From: an uncultured Leucobacter sp.
Lineage (GTDB): Bacteria > Actinomycetota > Actinomycetes > Actinomycetales > Microbacteriaceae
Reading direction: 5' to 3'
Length of the DNA: 20,842 bases
Assembly: GCA_937967375.1 (NCBI GenBank)
Contig: CALCJF010000095.1
Coordinates: 1-20,842 of the forward strand
Below, in pieces: positions 6,934 through 13,549 of the stretch. Numbering within the stretch: the stretch's first letter is position 1; every line of letters starts with the position of its first letter. The notes under the pieces are model-generated. The model saw nothing but the letters and a program-made list of their open reading frames with translations, was not told where the DNA came from and did not search any database. The translations under genes were made by a program, and so were the position numbers.

Positions 6934-8246
6934 CCAAACAGTCCGCTCGCCGCTGCCCACACAATCAGGCCTGCAGCACCGAGCACCAAAACTCCACCGG
7001 TGGCGATCAATACCACCGGCATCTTACTTTTATCCTTTGTTGCCTCGGTCACAAGCGCGCCCTGCACGCTACGAGCGCTCACGGCCCGTGACGCAGACAC
7101 AGGAGCCATCATTCCAGTCGGAGTTGCCTCAGCAAACCCGAGGTCATCAAGTGGATCGGCTTCGACCGAATCGTGCAGCGCGGCGTGCCCGCCAGTTTCG
7201 CTGAGAGACTTCGGCAGTTCGAACGAACCGGTCACGAAGAGCTCACCGGTCTCACCGAGAGGGCCCGATATCCCCTCGGTCTCGGGCATTGTCGGCAGGA
7301 TCAGCGCCGAGGTGTTCGTGGTGCTTGCGGCACCCTCCTGCGCTACCGCTCGCGTGATGAGGTCATCGAAGCCTCGCCCATCACCTGTGTCAGGGCCCGT
7401 CTGCGCCCCCTGAGCGTTCATGACGCGAAGCGCCGGATCGTCGAAGATCGAATGCCCCTCATCGAGCGGAGCGATATCGGGGAACGAGTACCCCTGACTT
7501 GGCGCGGCCGAAACGGGAGCCGCGAAGTCGCTGTGCGCAGAATCTTCAGCAGTGACTTCTGGCGCCAACTCGGTTGCAGGTTCCGTCTCGGGCACAGCTT
7601 CAGCCTGCACTTCAGGCACTACCTGAAGCTCGGGTTCGGGCTCTGCCTCGATCTGAGCCTCAGAGTCGGGCTCCACATGAACCTCGGGTTCCGGCTCGAC
7701 CGAATCTTCCGGCTCCACCTCAGGCTGAGGTTCGGGCAAGATTTCGGGCTGAGGCGAACTTTCCGCCTGGGCAAAGGTCTCTGCTGCGTCTGCGACAGAA
7801 GCGTTCTCCGCAGCGATCTCTTGCAAGAGTGCCGCAAAATCATTGGCCGGCTCAGTCTGCTGATCGGCGATGACATCAAAAGCGACGGTCTCGGGCAGCA
7901 CGGGTTCGCCCTGAGGCGCGTCAAGCTCAGGCTCGACAGTCTCGGGTTGAGCAGGCTCAGGCTCCGGCTCGACCTCGACGGCACTCGCGACCTCTTGCTG
8001 AGCGGCTGCCCGCTCGGCAAGCGCCTGCTCGCGCAGTTCGCGCAGTTCGCGTCGGCTGCGCTGGCGGCCAGTCTCATCGAACAGTGGAATGTCGATCTCG
8101 ATCGCGGCGTCTGTCACGGCGGAGTCGGCGGCAGCAGCAGTGCCTTGCGGCGCGGGTACTTCTTCGGGAGACACTCCCGCGGCTGCCATTTCGCGCAGAC
8201 GTATTTCGCGCCGGCTCAGCGGGCGGCTCTCGTCTTGATCAGTCAT
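6930..8246 (-). CDS. Acidic, low-complexity, C-terminally anchored membrane protein of unknown function
   Basis: This 438-residue protein has no catalytic motif I recognise. The N-terminus has two copies of an SRRE(I/L)R basic motif (residues 11-16 and 64-69), separated by an Ala/Pro/Glu-rich linker. Residues about 90-260 are dominated by Glu-Pro, Val-Glu and Gln-Pro runs and are surely disordered and acidic. A less biased part follows (about 260-400). The only hydrophobic segment, about 409-432 (VVLIATGGVLVLGAAGLIVWAAA), is preceded by a Lys-rich stretch and followed by only a few residues. This predicts a tail-anchored protein with the bulk in the cytoplasm. It starts at ATG 8246, three bases after the nadD stop, and overlaps rsfS by ATGA, so it is in the operon. 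The placement is consistent with a membrane scaffold or adaptor, which is a guess. Confidence 0.85.
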   Translation of the reverse strand: MTDQDESRPLSRREIRLREMAAAGVSPEEVPAPQGTAAAADSAVTDAAIEIDIPLFDETGRQRSRRELRELREQALAERAAAQQEVASAVEVEPEPEPAQPETVEPELDAPQGEPVLPETVAFDVIADQQTEPANDFAALLQEIAAENASVADAAETFAQAESSPQPEILPEPQPEVEPEDSVEPEPEVHVEPDSEAQIEAEPEPELQVVPEVQAEAVPETEPATELAPEVTAEDSAHSDFAAPVSAAPSQGYSFPDIAPLDEGHSIFDDPALRVMNAQGAQTGPDTGDGRGFDDLITRAVAQEGAASTTNTSALILPTMPETEGISGPLGETGELFVTGSFELPKSLSETGGHAALHDSVEADPLDDLGFAEATPTGMMAPVSASRAVSARSVQGALVTEATKDKSKMPVVLIATGGVLVLGAAGLIVWAAASGLFG

Positions 8247-8249
8247 GCG

Positions 8250-8879
8250 TCAGTCACTTCCATCGGTGTACAAGCGGTGCTTGGCGATGTATTGGACGAC
8301 TCCGTCGGGCACCAGGTACCAGACCGGATGTCCGCGAGACACTCGGCTTCGACAGTCCGTCGAAGAGATCGCCAGCGCAGGCACTTCTAACAAGCTTACG
8401 TGTTTGCCCGATAATCCTGAAAGCGAAAGCTCATGTCCAGGCCGAGACACACCGATAAAGTGCGCCAGGTTCCAAAGCTCGTCTTTATCTTTCCAGCTGA
8501 CAATCTGGGCGACCGCATCGGCACCCGAGATGAAGAACAGCTCGTCATTCGGGTACTGCGCACGCAAATCGCGCAGGGTGTCGACAGTATAGGTGGGGCC
8601 ATCACGATCAATATCGACCCGACTCACGGTGAAGCGAGGGTTCGATGCGGTGGCAATGACCGTCATCAGATAGCGGTGCTCGCTGAGACTCACCTTGGCT
8701 TTCTGCCAGGGTTGCCCGGTCGGCACGAAGATGACCTCGTCGAGCTCAAACTTCGCGGCTACTTCGCTCGCGGCCACCAGGTGGCCGTGGTGCACGGGGT
8801 CAAAGGTACCGCCCATCACCCCGATACGGCGCGGCTGCGCCGCTGGCGCCTCAGTGGTGCTGCTGGGCGCCGTGCTCAC
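8250..8879 (-). CDS. nadD: Nicotinate-nucleotide adenylyltransferase NadD
   Basis: This 209-residue enzyme transfers AMP from ATP to nicotinate mononucleotide, giving deamido-NAD in NAD biosynthesis in the cytoplasm. The nucleotidyltransferase motif GGTFDPVHHGHL lies at 23-34 (catalytic HxGH) and the second motif ISSTDCRSRV at 171-180 (usually ISSTxIR, so Cys replaces Ile). FVPTGQPWQK (51-60) and FFISGADAVAQI are family features. The start is GTG 8879, and the first ~17 residues (Ser/Thr/Ala/Pro-rich) are an extra leader before the usual RRIGVMGG. A later in-frame GTG or ATG within IGVMGG would cut into the fold. The start overlaps the end of the upstream small membrane protein gene by 29 bp. 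Confidence 0.96.
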   Translation of the reverse strand: MSTAPSSTTEAPAAQPRRIGVMGGTFDPVHHGHLVAASEVAAKFELDEVIFVPTGQPWQKAKVSLSEHRYLMTVIATASNPRFTVSRVDIDRDGPTYTVDTLRDLRAQYPNDELFFISGADAVAQIVSWKDKDELWNLAHFIGVSRPGHELSLSGLSGKHVSLLEVPALAISSTDCRSRVSRGHPVWYLVPDGVVQYIAKHRLYTDGSD

Positions 8880-9060
8880 GGGCGTAGGCCTCAGCCTTCT
8901 CTGCGTGCCTGTTTGCTACATCGCGAAAGCTGAAGGTGACCGCAGCGCACGCGGCGAAGAATGCAAACATGACGACACCGAACAGCGGTGCCGGCATCCA
9001 CAACTCGTTGAGATGGTGCGCTTCTTCAGCTGCAACAGCGATCGTGGCGAGAACTGACAT
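8851..9060 (-). CDS. Small membrane protein of unknown function upstream of nadD
   Basis: ATG at 9060, preceded by AGGGG with six bases of spacing, gives 69 residues: a short N-terminal hydrophobic segment (MSVLATIAVAAEE), a loop (HHLNELWMPAP), one strong transmembrane helix (about 24-42, LFGVVMFAFFAACAAVTF) and a charged, His-rich tail ending in HGAQQHH. The longer reading to 9150 lacks a ribosome site and was rejected. The 3' end overlaps nadD by 29 bp in another frame, which suggests translational coupling. No known domain is recognised. Its place between proA and nadD suggests a conserved operon passenger; its function cannot be stated. Confidence 0.7.
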   Translation of the reverse strand: MSVLATIAVAAEEAHHLNELWMPAPLFGVVMFAFFAACAAVTFSFRDVANRHAEKAEAYAREHGAQQHH

Positions 9061-9121
9061 CAATACCCCTGCGATGAGAACGTTGGTTGAATAGTAATAG
9101 TCTAGCGGGCAGCGAGCGAAC

Positions 9122-10372
9122 TCACCGAATCTGGCCGTTGCCACGCACAAGCCACTTGGTGCTGGTCAGCTCGGGCAGACCCATCGGGCCGCGCGCATGC
9201 AGCTTCTGGGTCGAAATGCCAACCTCGGCTCCGAAGCCGAACTCTCCCCCATCGGTAAACCTCGTCGAAGCATTGACCATCACCACGGCTGAGTCGACTT
9301 CGGCGAGAAAACGCTGTGCGTTCTCGTAGTCTTCAGTCACGATCGACTCGGTGTGCCTGGTCGAATAGCGCTCGATGTGCGCGAGTGCGTCGTCGAGCGA
9401 ATCGACGATCTTGACGCCCATCTCGAGCGCGTGATGCTCAGTCGACCACACCTCATCTGCCGCCTCAGCGATTCCTTCGGCGAGTGAGCGCGCCGGCGCG
9501 TCGCCGTAGAGCGCGACATGCTCGTCAAGCAATACGGTCGCGAGCTTCGGCAGCAGTCGCTCGGCCGCATCACGGTGCACGAGCAGTGTCTCGGCAGCGT
9601 TGCAGACACTCGGCCGGTGGGTCTTCGAGTTCTTGACGATCGCGAGCGCCTTCTGCTCGTCAGCACTGGCGTCGACGAATACGTGCACCAGTCCCGAGCC
9701 GGTTTCAATGACCGGCACCGTTGATTCTTGCACCACCGCAGAGATGAGCCCGGCAGAGCCGCGCGGGATCAGCACATCGATGTAGCCGCGAGCCCGCATC
9801 AGACGTGCTGCCCCCTCCCGGCCGAACTCGTCAATCGTTTGCACCACGTCGCCGTCGAGGCCGGTGCTGCTGATCGCACGCTGGATCAGGCCGACCAGTA
9901 CCCTGTTCGAGTGCTCTGCCGCGGTGCCTCCGCGTAGCACCGCACCGTTGCCACTCTTCAGCGCGAGTGCCGCAATATCGACGGTCACGTTGGGGCGAGC
10001 CTCGTAGATTGCGCCGACCACACCGAACGGCACACGAACCTGTGTGAGCTGCACCCCGTTCGCGAGCGTGCTGCCGCGCACGATCTCGCCGACCGGATCG
10101 GCGATGCCGATAACGTCTCGCACAGCGCCCGCGAGCCCGCGAAGCCGGGCATCGTCGAGCAGCAGCCTGTCGAGCAGACCCTCACCGATCTGCTCTTCTC
10201 GCCCGCGCGCCAGATCGAGCTCGTTTGCGGCGACGATTTCTGGAATCGCACCCTCGATCGCATCTGCGATCGCCGCGAGGGCCTCGTTCTTTCGCGCAGT
10301 GGTCGCCGTTGCCAGACCACGCGAAGCCGCTCGCGCGCGCGCGAGTTTGTCGAGAAATGCGTCAGTGCTCAT
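9122..10372 (-). CDS. proA: Glutamate-5-semialdehyde dehydrogenase (gamma-glutamyl phosphate reductase) ProA
   Basis: This 416-residue, full-length enzyme catalyses the NADPH-dependent reduction of gamma-glutamyl phosphate to glutamate-5-semialdehyde, the second step of proline synthesis. The aldehyde-dehydrogenase-like fold shows VRVPFGVVGAIYEARPNVTVD (112-132), LKSGNGAVLRGG, the LIPRGSAGLI nucleotide region and the catalytic Cys257 in THRPSVCNAAETLL. The C-terminal FTDGGEFGFGAEVGISTQKLHARGP signature is intact. It starts at ATG 10372, nine bases after the proB stop, and the two are clearly cotranscribed. No good Shine-Dalgarno is visible, so coupling to proB is likely. Confidence 0.98.
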   Translation of the reverse strand: MSTDAFLDKLARARAASRGLATATTARKNEALAAIADAIEGAIPEIVAANELDLARGREEQIGEGLLDRLLLDDARLRGLAGAVRDVIGIADPVGEIVRGSTLANGVQLTQVRVPFGVVGAIYEARPNVTVDIAALALKSGNGAVLRGGTAAEHSNRVLVGLIQRAISSTGLDGDVVQTIDEFGREGAARLMRARGYIDVLIPRGSAGLISAVVQESTVPVIETGSGLVHVFVDASADEQKALAIVKNSKTHRPSVCNAAETLLVHRDAAERLLPKLATVLLDEHVALYGDAPARSLAEGIAEAADEVWSTEHHALEMGVKIVDSLDDALAHIERYSTRHTESIVTEDYENAQRFLAEVDSAVVMVNASTRFTDGGEFGFGAEVGISTQKLHARGPMGLPELTSTKWLVRGNGQIR

Positions 10373-10381
10373 GCACCAAGC

Positions 10382-11167
10382 TTAGGCCTTCGGAGCCGCC
10401 TCAAAATAGGTACCGTGCGGCTCGCCGTCTAGAACCGATGCGAGCAGCCGGGTCTCAGTGAGCAGCACCGAGGTGCCCGCGTCTGCAGCGAGCCGAGCGG
10501 CCTGAACCTTCGTCGCGGCACCGCCTGTGCCCCAGCCCGATTGTGTGGCGCCGATCTGCACCCCATCGAGCTTGTCACCGTAGGCGACATGGGCGATCCT
10601 GGTCGCCCCGGGAAGCTGCGGCGGAGCCGTATACAACGCATCAACGTCAGAGAGCAGCACGAGATGGTCGGCGCCGACCAGCTTGGCGACGAGCGCCGCG
10701 AGCCTGTCGTTATCGCCGAAGCGAATCTCGTGAGTCGCAACCGTGTCGTTCTCGTTGATGATCGGCAGAATACCGAGTTCAAGCAGGCGTTCCAAAGCCC
10801 GCTTCGCATTGCTGCGGTGCGTGTCGTTCTCCATGTCACCAGCGGTCAGCAGCACCTGGCCAGCAATGATCTCGTGCACCGTGAGCGCCCGCTGGTAGCG
10901 GTTCACCAGAATGTTCTGGCCCACGGCGGCAGCGGCCTGCTGAGTCGCAAGATCTTCTGGCCGTTCACCGAGACGCAAGAACGGAACACCCGTCGCAATG
11001 GCGCCACTCGATACGAGAATCACCTCGCTGCCTGCACGATGCATCCGTGCGAGCGAGTCGACGAGAGTGGCGATCTGCGAAGCGTTCTCGCCGCTGACCG
11101 AAGACGAGCCGACCTTGACCACCACGCGTGCGCCCGCGAACCTGGGCGTCATCGCGCCAGCGCTCAC
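10382..11167 (-). CDS. proB: Glutamate 5-kinase ProB, short form without PUA domain
   Basis: The protein has 261 residues from GTG 11167. It phosphorylates glutamate with ATP to gamma-glutamyl phosphate, the committed and normally proline-inhibited step of proline synthesis. The amino-acid-kinase fold shows VVVKVGSSSV (15-24), ILVSSGAIATG, NENDTVATHEIRFGDNDRLAALVA and the GWGTGGAATKVQAARLA signature. It ends right after the kinase fold (GEPHGTYFEAAP). The ~100-residue C-terminal PUA domain found in the E. coli enzyme is absent, with no remnant before proA. GTG 11167 overlaps the obgE stop (GTGA) and has GGGGA just upstream. ATG 11152 is the alternative, and a longer reading from 11182 is less likely. 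Confidence 0.96.
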   Translation of the reverse strand: MSAGAMTPRFAGARVVVKVGSSSVSGENASQIATLVDSLARMHRAGSEVILVSSGAIATGVPFLRLGERPEDLATQQAAAAVGQNILVNRYQRALTVHEIIAGQVLLTAGDMENDTHRSNAKRALERLLELGILPIINENDTVATHEIRFGDNDRLAALVAKLVGADHLVLLSDVDALYTAPPQLPGATRIAHVAYGDKLDGVQIGATQSGWGTGGAATKVQAARLAADAGTSVLLTETRLLASVLDGEPHGTYFEAAPKA

Positions 11168-12669
11168 TGTTCCCCGCTCCACATCCCAGCTTCGCGTTCG
11201 CGCTCAAGCTCGGCGCGCGCCTCGGCCTTCGCGTCCATTCGGTCGTGATACTGCTTGCGGCGATCCTTGTTGGTGCGTCGTTCCGAAGCGTCAACACGAG
11301 GATCGCTGCCACGCGAACCGACCTGAACCTCGGCAGCAGATGTCACCGTGGGCTCCCAGTCGAACACCACGCCAGCGCCCGGGCCGATGACGACGGTCGA
11401 ACCGGCGGTGGCACCGGCCTTGACCAGGGCGTCTTCGATGCCGATCTTCTGCAGGCGATCGGCCAGATACCCGACCGCCTCGTCGTTGGTAAAGTCGGTC
11501 TGCTCGACCCAGCGTTCGGGCTTCTCGCCGAGCACGCGATAGAGCGTGCCGTAGCTGCCGCCCTCGGTGGCCACCCGGAATCCACTGTCACCCACAGCCT
11601 TCGGGCGCAGCACGATACGTGGGGACTCCGCGATTTCGACCGCGGCTTCGGCACGAGCGGTATCGACCAACCCTCCGAGCGCAAAGCTCAGCTGGCGCAG
11701 GCCCTCGTGCGAGGTTGCAGAGATCTCAAACACTCGATAGCCCTGCGCTTCGAGCTCGGGCCGCACAAAGTCGGCGAGCTCGCGCGCCTCGGGCACGTCT
11801 ACCTTGTTGAGCGCAACGAGCTGCGGGCGCTCGAGCAGCGGTGTCTGCCCCTCGGGAACTGGGTAGGCAGCGAGTTCACGACGAATCACATCGAGATCAG
11901 AAAGTGGGTCGCGGCCCGGCTCGAGCGTTGCGCAGTCGAGCACGTGCAGCAACGCGCTGCAGCGCTCGACGTGGCGCAAGAAGTCGAGGCCGAGCCCCTT
12001 GCCCTCGCTCGCACCCTCAATGAGCCCTGGCACATCAGCGACGGTGAAGCGGTGTTCGCCCACCTCTACGACGCCGAGATTTGGGTGCAACGTGGTGAAC
12101 GGATAATCAGCGATCTTCGGACGAGCGGCGCTCAACGCGGCGATCAGGCTCGACTTTCCGGCAGAGGGAAACCCGACAAGCGCCACATCTGCGATGGTCT
12201 TGAGCTCAAGGGTCAGCGTTACCTGCTTGCCCTCGGTTCCGAGCAGCGCAAAGCCGGGAGCCTTGCGTTTCGGGCTGGCGAGCGCGTTGTTGCCAAGGCC
12301 CCCAATGCCGCCCTTCGCTGCAAGGTAGCGAGTTCCCGCTTCGGTCAGGTCAGCAAGAACCTGACCGGACTCGGTCTTGACCACGGTGCCGATGGGCACT
12401 GGCAGCACGAGCTCGGCCCCCTCGCTACCGTCGCGATAGCCGCCGGCACCGTAGCCGCCGTTCTCGGCGTTCCGGTGCGCGCGGCGGTGATAGTCGAGCA
12501 GCGTGGTGACTTGAGGGTCGGCGAGTATGACGATGTCACCACCGTGCCCGCCGGCGCCACCATCGGGGCCAGCAAGCGGCTTGAACTTTTCGCGCCGAAC
12601 CGACACACAGCCGTTCCCGCCGCGACCGGCCTGCAGGTGCACCTTCACCTGGTCGACGAACGTTACCAC
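11164..12669 (-). CDS. obgE: GTPase Obg/CgtA
   Basis: This 501-residue essential GTPase acts in 50S ribosome assembly and stress signalling. Three domains are visible: the glycine-rich Obg fold (1-158, GRGGNGCVSVRREKF and PDGGAGGHGGDI), the G domain (160-335; P-loop GFPSAGKSS 166-174, DVPGLIEG 212-219, NKVD 288-291, SAT 317-319) and the OCT domain (about 360-438). A basic/acidic tail of ~60 residues follows, as in other actinobacteria. I chose GTG 12669 because VVTFVDQVKVHLQAG matches the usual Obg start and GAGGGG lies eight bases upstream. The longer reading from 12708 would add 13 residues that do not resemble Obg. Its position downstream of rplU-rpmA is conserved in bacteria. Confidence 0.98.
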   Translation of the reverse strand: MVTFVDQVKVHLQAGRGGNGCVSVRREKFKPLAGPDGGAGGHGGDIVILADPQVTTLLDYHRRAHRNAENGGYGAGGYRDGSEGAELVLPVPIGTVVKTESGQVLADLTEAGTRYLAAKGGIGGLGNNALASPKRKAPGFALLGTEGKQVTLTLELKTIADVALVGFPSAGKSSLIAALSAARPKIADYPFTTLHPNLGVVEVGEHRFTVADVPGLIEGASEGKGLGLDFLRHVERCSALLHVLDCATLEPGRDPLSDLDVIRRELAAYPVPEGQTPLLERPQLVALNKVDVPEARELADFVRPELEAQGYRVFEISATSHEGLRQLSFALGGLVDTARAEAAVEIAESPRIVLRPKAVGDSGFRVATEGGSYGTLYRVLGEKPERWVEQTDFTNDEAVGYLADRLQKIGIEDALVKAGATAGSTVVIGPGAGVVFDWEPTVTSAAEVQVGSRGSDPRVDASERRTNKDRRKQYHDRMDAKAEARAELEREREAGMWSGEQ

Positions 12670-12740
12670 GCCGCAATCCCCTCTACAGATCTGCTTCCTC
12701 CGAAGCATGGGCCTCAGCCCAAGATAACCCCCGGAAACGG

Positions 12741-12770
12741 CAAAAGGCGAGCCGAAGCCCGCCTCGCCTG
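12741..12770 (-). terminator. Terminator-like hairpin between rpmA and obgE
   Basis: On the minus strand AGGCGAG (12769-12763) and CTCGCCT (12751-12745) form a 7-bp stem around a GC-rich loop, followed directly by a T4 stretch. It lies 12 bases after the rpmA stop (12781) and 75 bases before the obgE start. It could end most ribosomal-protein messages or act as a partial attenuator, giving obgE less transcript than rplU-rpmA. Confidence 0.65.
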
Positions 12771-12780
12771 AGTCAACTAC

Positions 12781-13035
12781 TTACGCAGCAGCGACAATGT
12801 TGACGACCTTGCGGCCGCCCTTTGCACCGAACTCCACCGAGCCAGCTGCGAGAGCGAACAGGGTGTCGTCGCCGCCACGGCCGACGTTCACGCCGGGGTG
12901 AAAGTGGGTGCCGCGCTGGCGAACGATGATCTCGCCTGCGTTCACCTGCTGGCCGCCGAAGCGTTTTACGCCAAGACGCTGTGCATTCGAGTCGCGACCG
13001 TTACGGGTCGAGCTCGCGCCCTTTTTATGTGCCAT
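12781..13035 (-). CDS. rpmA: 50S ribosomal protein L27
   Basis: This 84-residue protein begins MAHKKGASSTRNGRDSNAQRLGVKRFGGQ, the diagnostic L27 N-terminus, whose tail reaches the peptidyl-transferase centre. The conserved GEIIVRQRGTHFHPGVNVGRGGDDTLFA core follows. No N-terminal cleavage leader of the Firmicute type is present; Met-Ala-His-Lys is the start. AAGGAG lies nine bases upstream of ATG 13035. It follows rplU by 35 bp and is followed by a terminator-like hairpin, so rplU-rpmA form a tight unit. Confidence 0.99.
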   Translation of the reverse strand: MAHKKGASSTRNGRDSNAQRLGVKRFGGQQVNAGEIIVRQRGTHFHPGVNVGRGGDDTLFALAAGSVEFGAKGGRKVVNIVAAA

Positions 13036-13070
13036 GAGTCTCTACTCCTTAGGTAAGTGCCCGAAACGGG

Positions 13071-13379
13071 TTACTTGATGCCAGTGACCTTGATGCGGGT
13101 CAGGTCCTGACGGTGGCCCTGGCGCTTCTTGTAACCGGTCTTGTTCTTGTACTTCTGGATGATGATCTTCGGACCGCGGAGGTCGTTGAGCACCTCAGCG
13201 GTAACCTTCACCTTTGCCAGCTTTGCGGGGTCGGTGGTCACCTTGTCGCCGTCGACGAGCAGCACAGCCGGAAGCTCGATCTTGCCCTTGTCATCACCTG
13301 AGACACGGTTCACGGTGATGATCGAGCCAACCTCGACCTTCTCCTGACGACCGCTTGTGCGCACTACTGCGAAAACCAC
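13071..13379 (-). CDS. rplU: 50S ribosomal protein L21
   Basis: This 102-residue protein is the usual length. The N-terminal VFAVVRTSGRQEKVEVGSIITVNRV and the C-terminal KYKNKTGYKKRQGHRQDLTRIKVTGI are the L21 signature, the latter being the rRNA-binding basic region. It starts at GTG 13379 with AAAGG about eight bases upstream. It is the first gene of the rplU-rpmA unit, with a near-consensus promoter at 13501-13529 and a structured leader of about 115 nt. Confidence 0.99.
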   Translation of the reverse strand: MVFAVVRTSGRQEKVEVGSIITVNRVSGDDKGKIELPAVLLVDGDKVTTDPAKLAKVKVTAEVLNDLRGPKIIIQKYKNKTGYKKRQGHRQDLTRIKVTGIK

Positions 13380-13414
13380 TTGTCTACCTTTTTTCTTTGA
13401 AACGATCTACTGCT

Positions 13415-13488
13415 ACCAGCGGAACCCCGCCGAAACCGATGAGCACGCTGGCTCTCGCCGCGCGCATGACCACCCGAAAAACGAGTGG
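13415..13488 (-). promoter_or_regulatory. Structured 5' leader of rplU (two hairpins)
   Basis: Two stems lie in the predicted untranslated leader. CCACTCG (13488-13482) pairs with CGGGTGG (13476-13470) around a T5 loop, with one G-U pair. GCCAGCG (13452-13446) pairs with CGCTGGT (13421-13415) around a 24-base loop. No T-run follows the second stem. Such a leader could serve L21 autoregulation, as known for ribosomal-protein operons, but no specific motif is recognised. Confidence 0.4.
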
Positions 13489-13500
13489 CACCAACGGTCA

Positions 13501-13529
13501 ACTTTACCGTATTCAACCAAACCGGTCAA
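13501..13529 (-). promoter_or_regulatory. Promoter of rplU-rpmA
   Basis: On the minus strand TTGACC (13529-13524), a 17-bp spacer and TAAAGT (13506-13501) form a near-consensus housekeeping sigma-70-type promoter. It lies just beyond the RNase E/G stop at 13550. The predicted start at about 13494 gives a leader of about 115 nt before the rplU GTG. This is the best promoter seen in the window. Confidence 0.8.
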
Positions 13530-13549
13530 ATAGCGGCGCGCCGTGTCGG

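Noticed and set aside
7560..7990. Possible tandem DNA repeat or CRISPR-like array
   Set aside because: The periodicity comes from Glu-Pro and Val-Glu codon runs in one coding frame; there are no regular repeat/spacer units.
7173..8390. 405-codon plus-strand open frame with FRLxLRLR-like repeats
   Set aside because: It is a shadow of the Glu/Pro-rich repeats of the minus-strand 438-residue protein and of the nadD end; it has no ribosome site.
10330..10345. 16-bp palindrome of alternating CG near the 5' end of proA
   Set aside because: It encodes the Ala-Arg-Ala-Arg run of ProA and is explained by GC-rich codon choice.
11128..12771. 547-codon plus-strand open frame antisense to obgE
   Set aside because: The minus strand encodes an unmistakable Obg GTPase; the antisense frame is open because of the G/C-rich third positions and has no recognisable domain.
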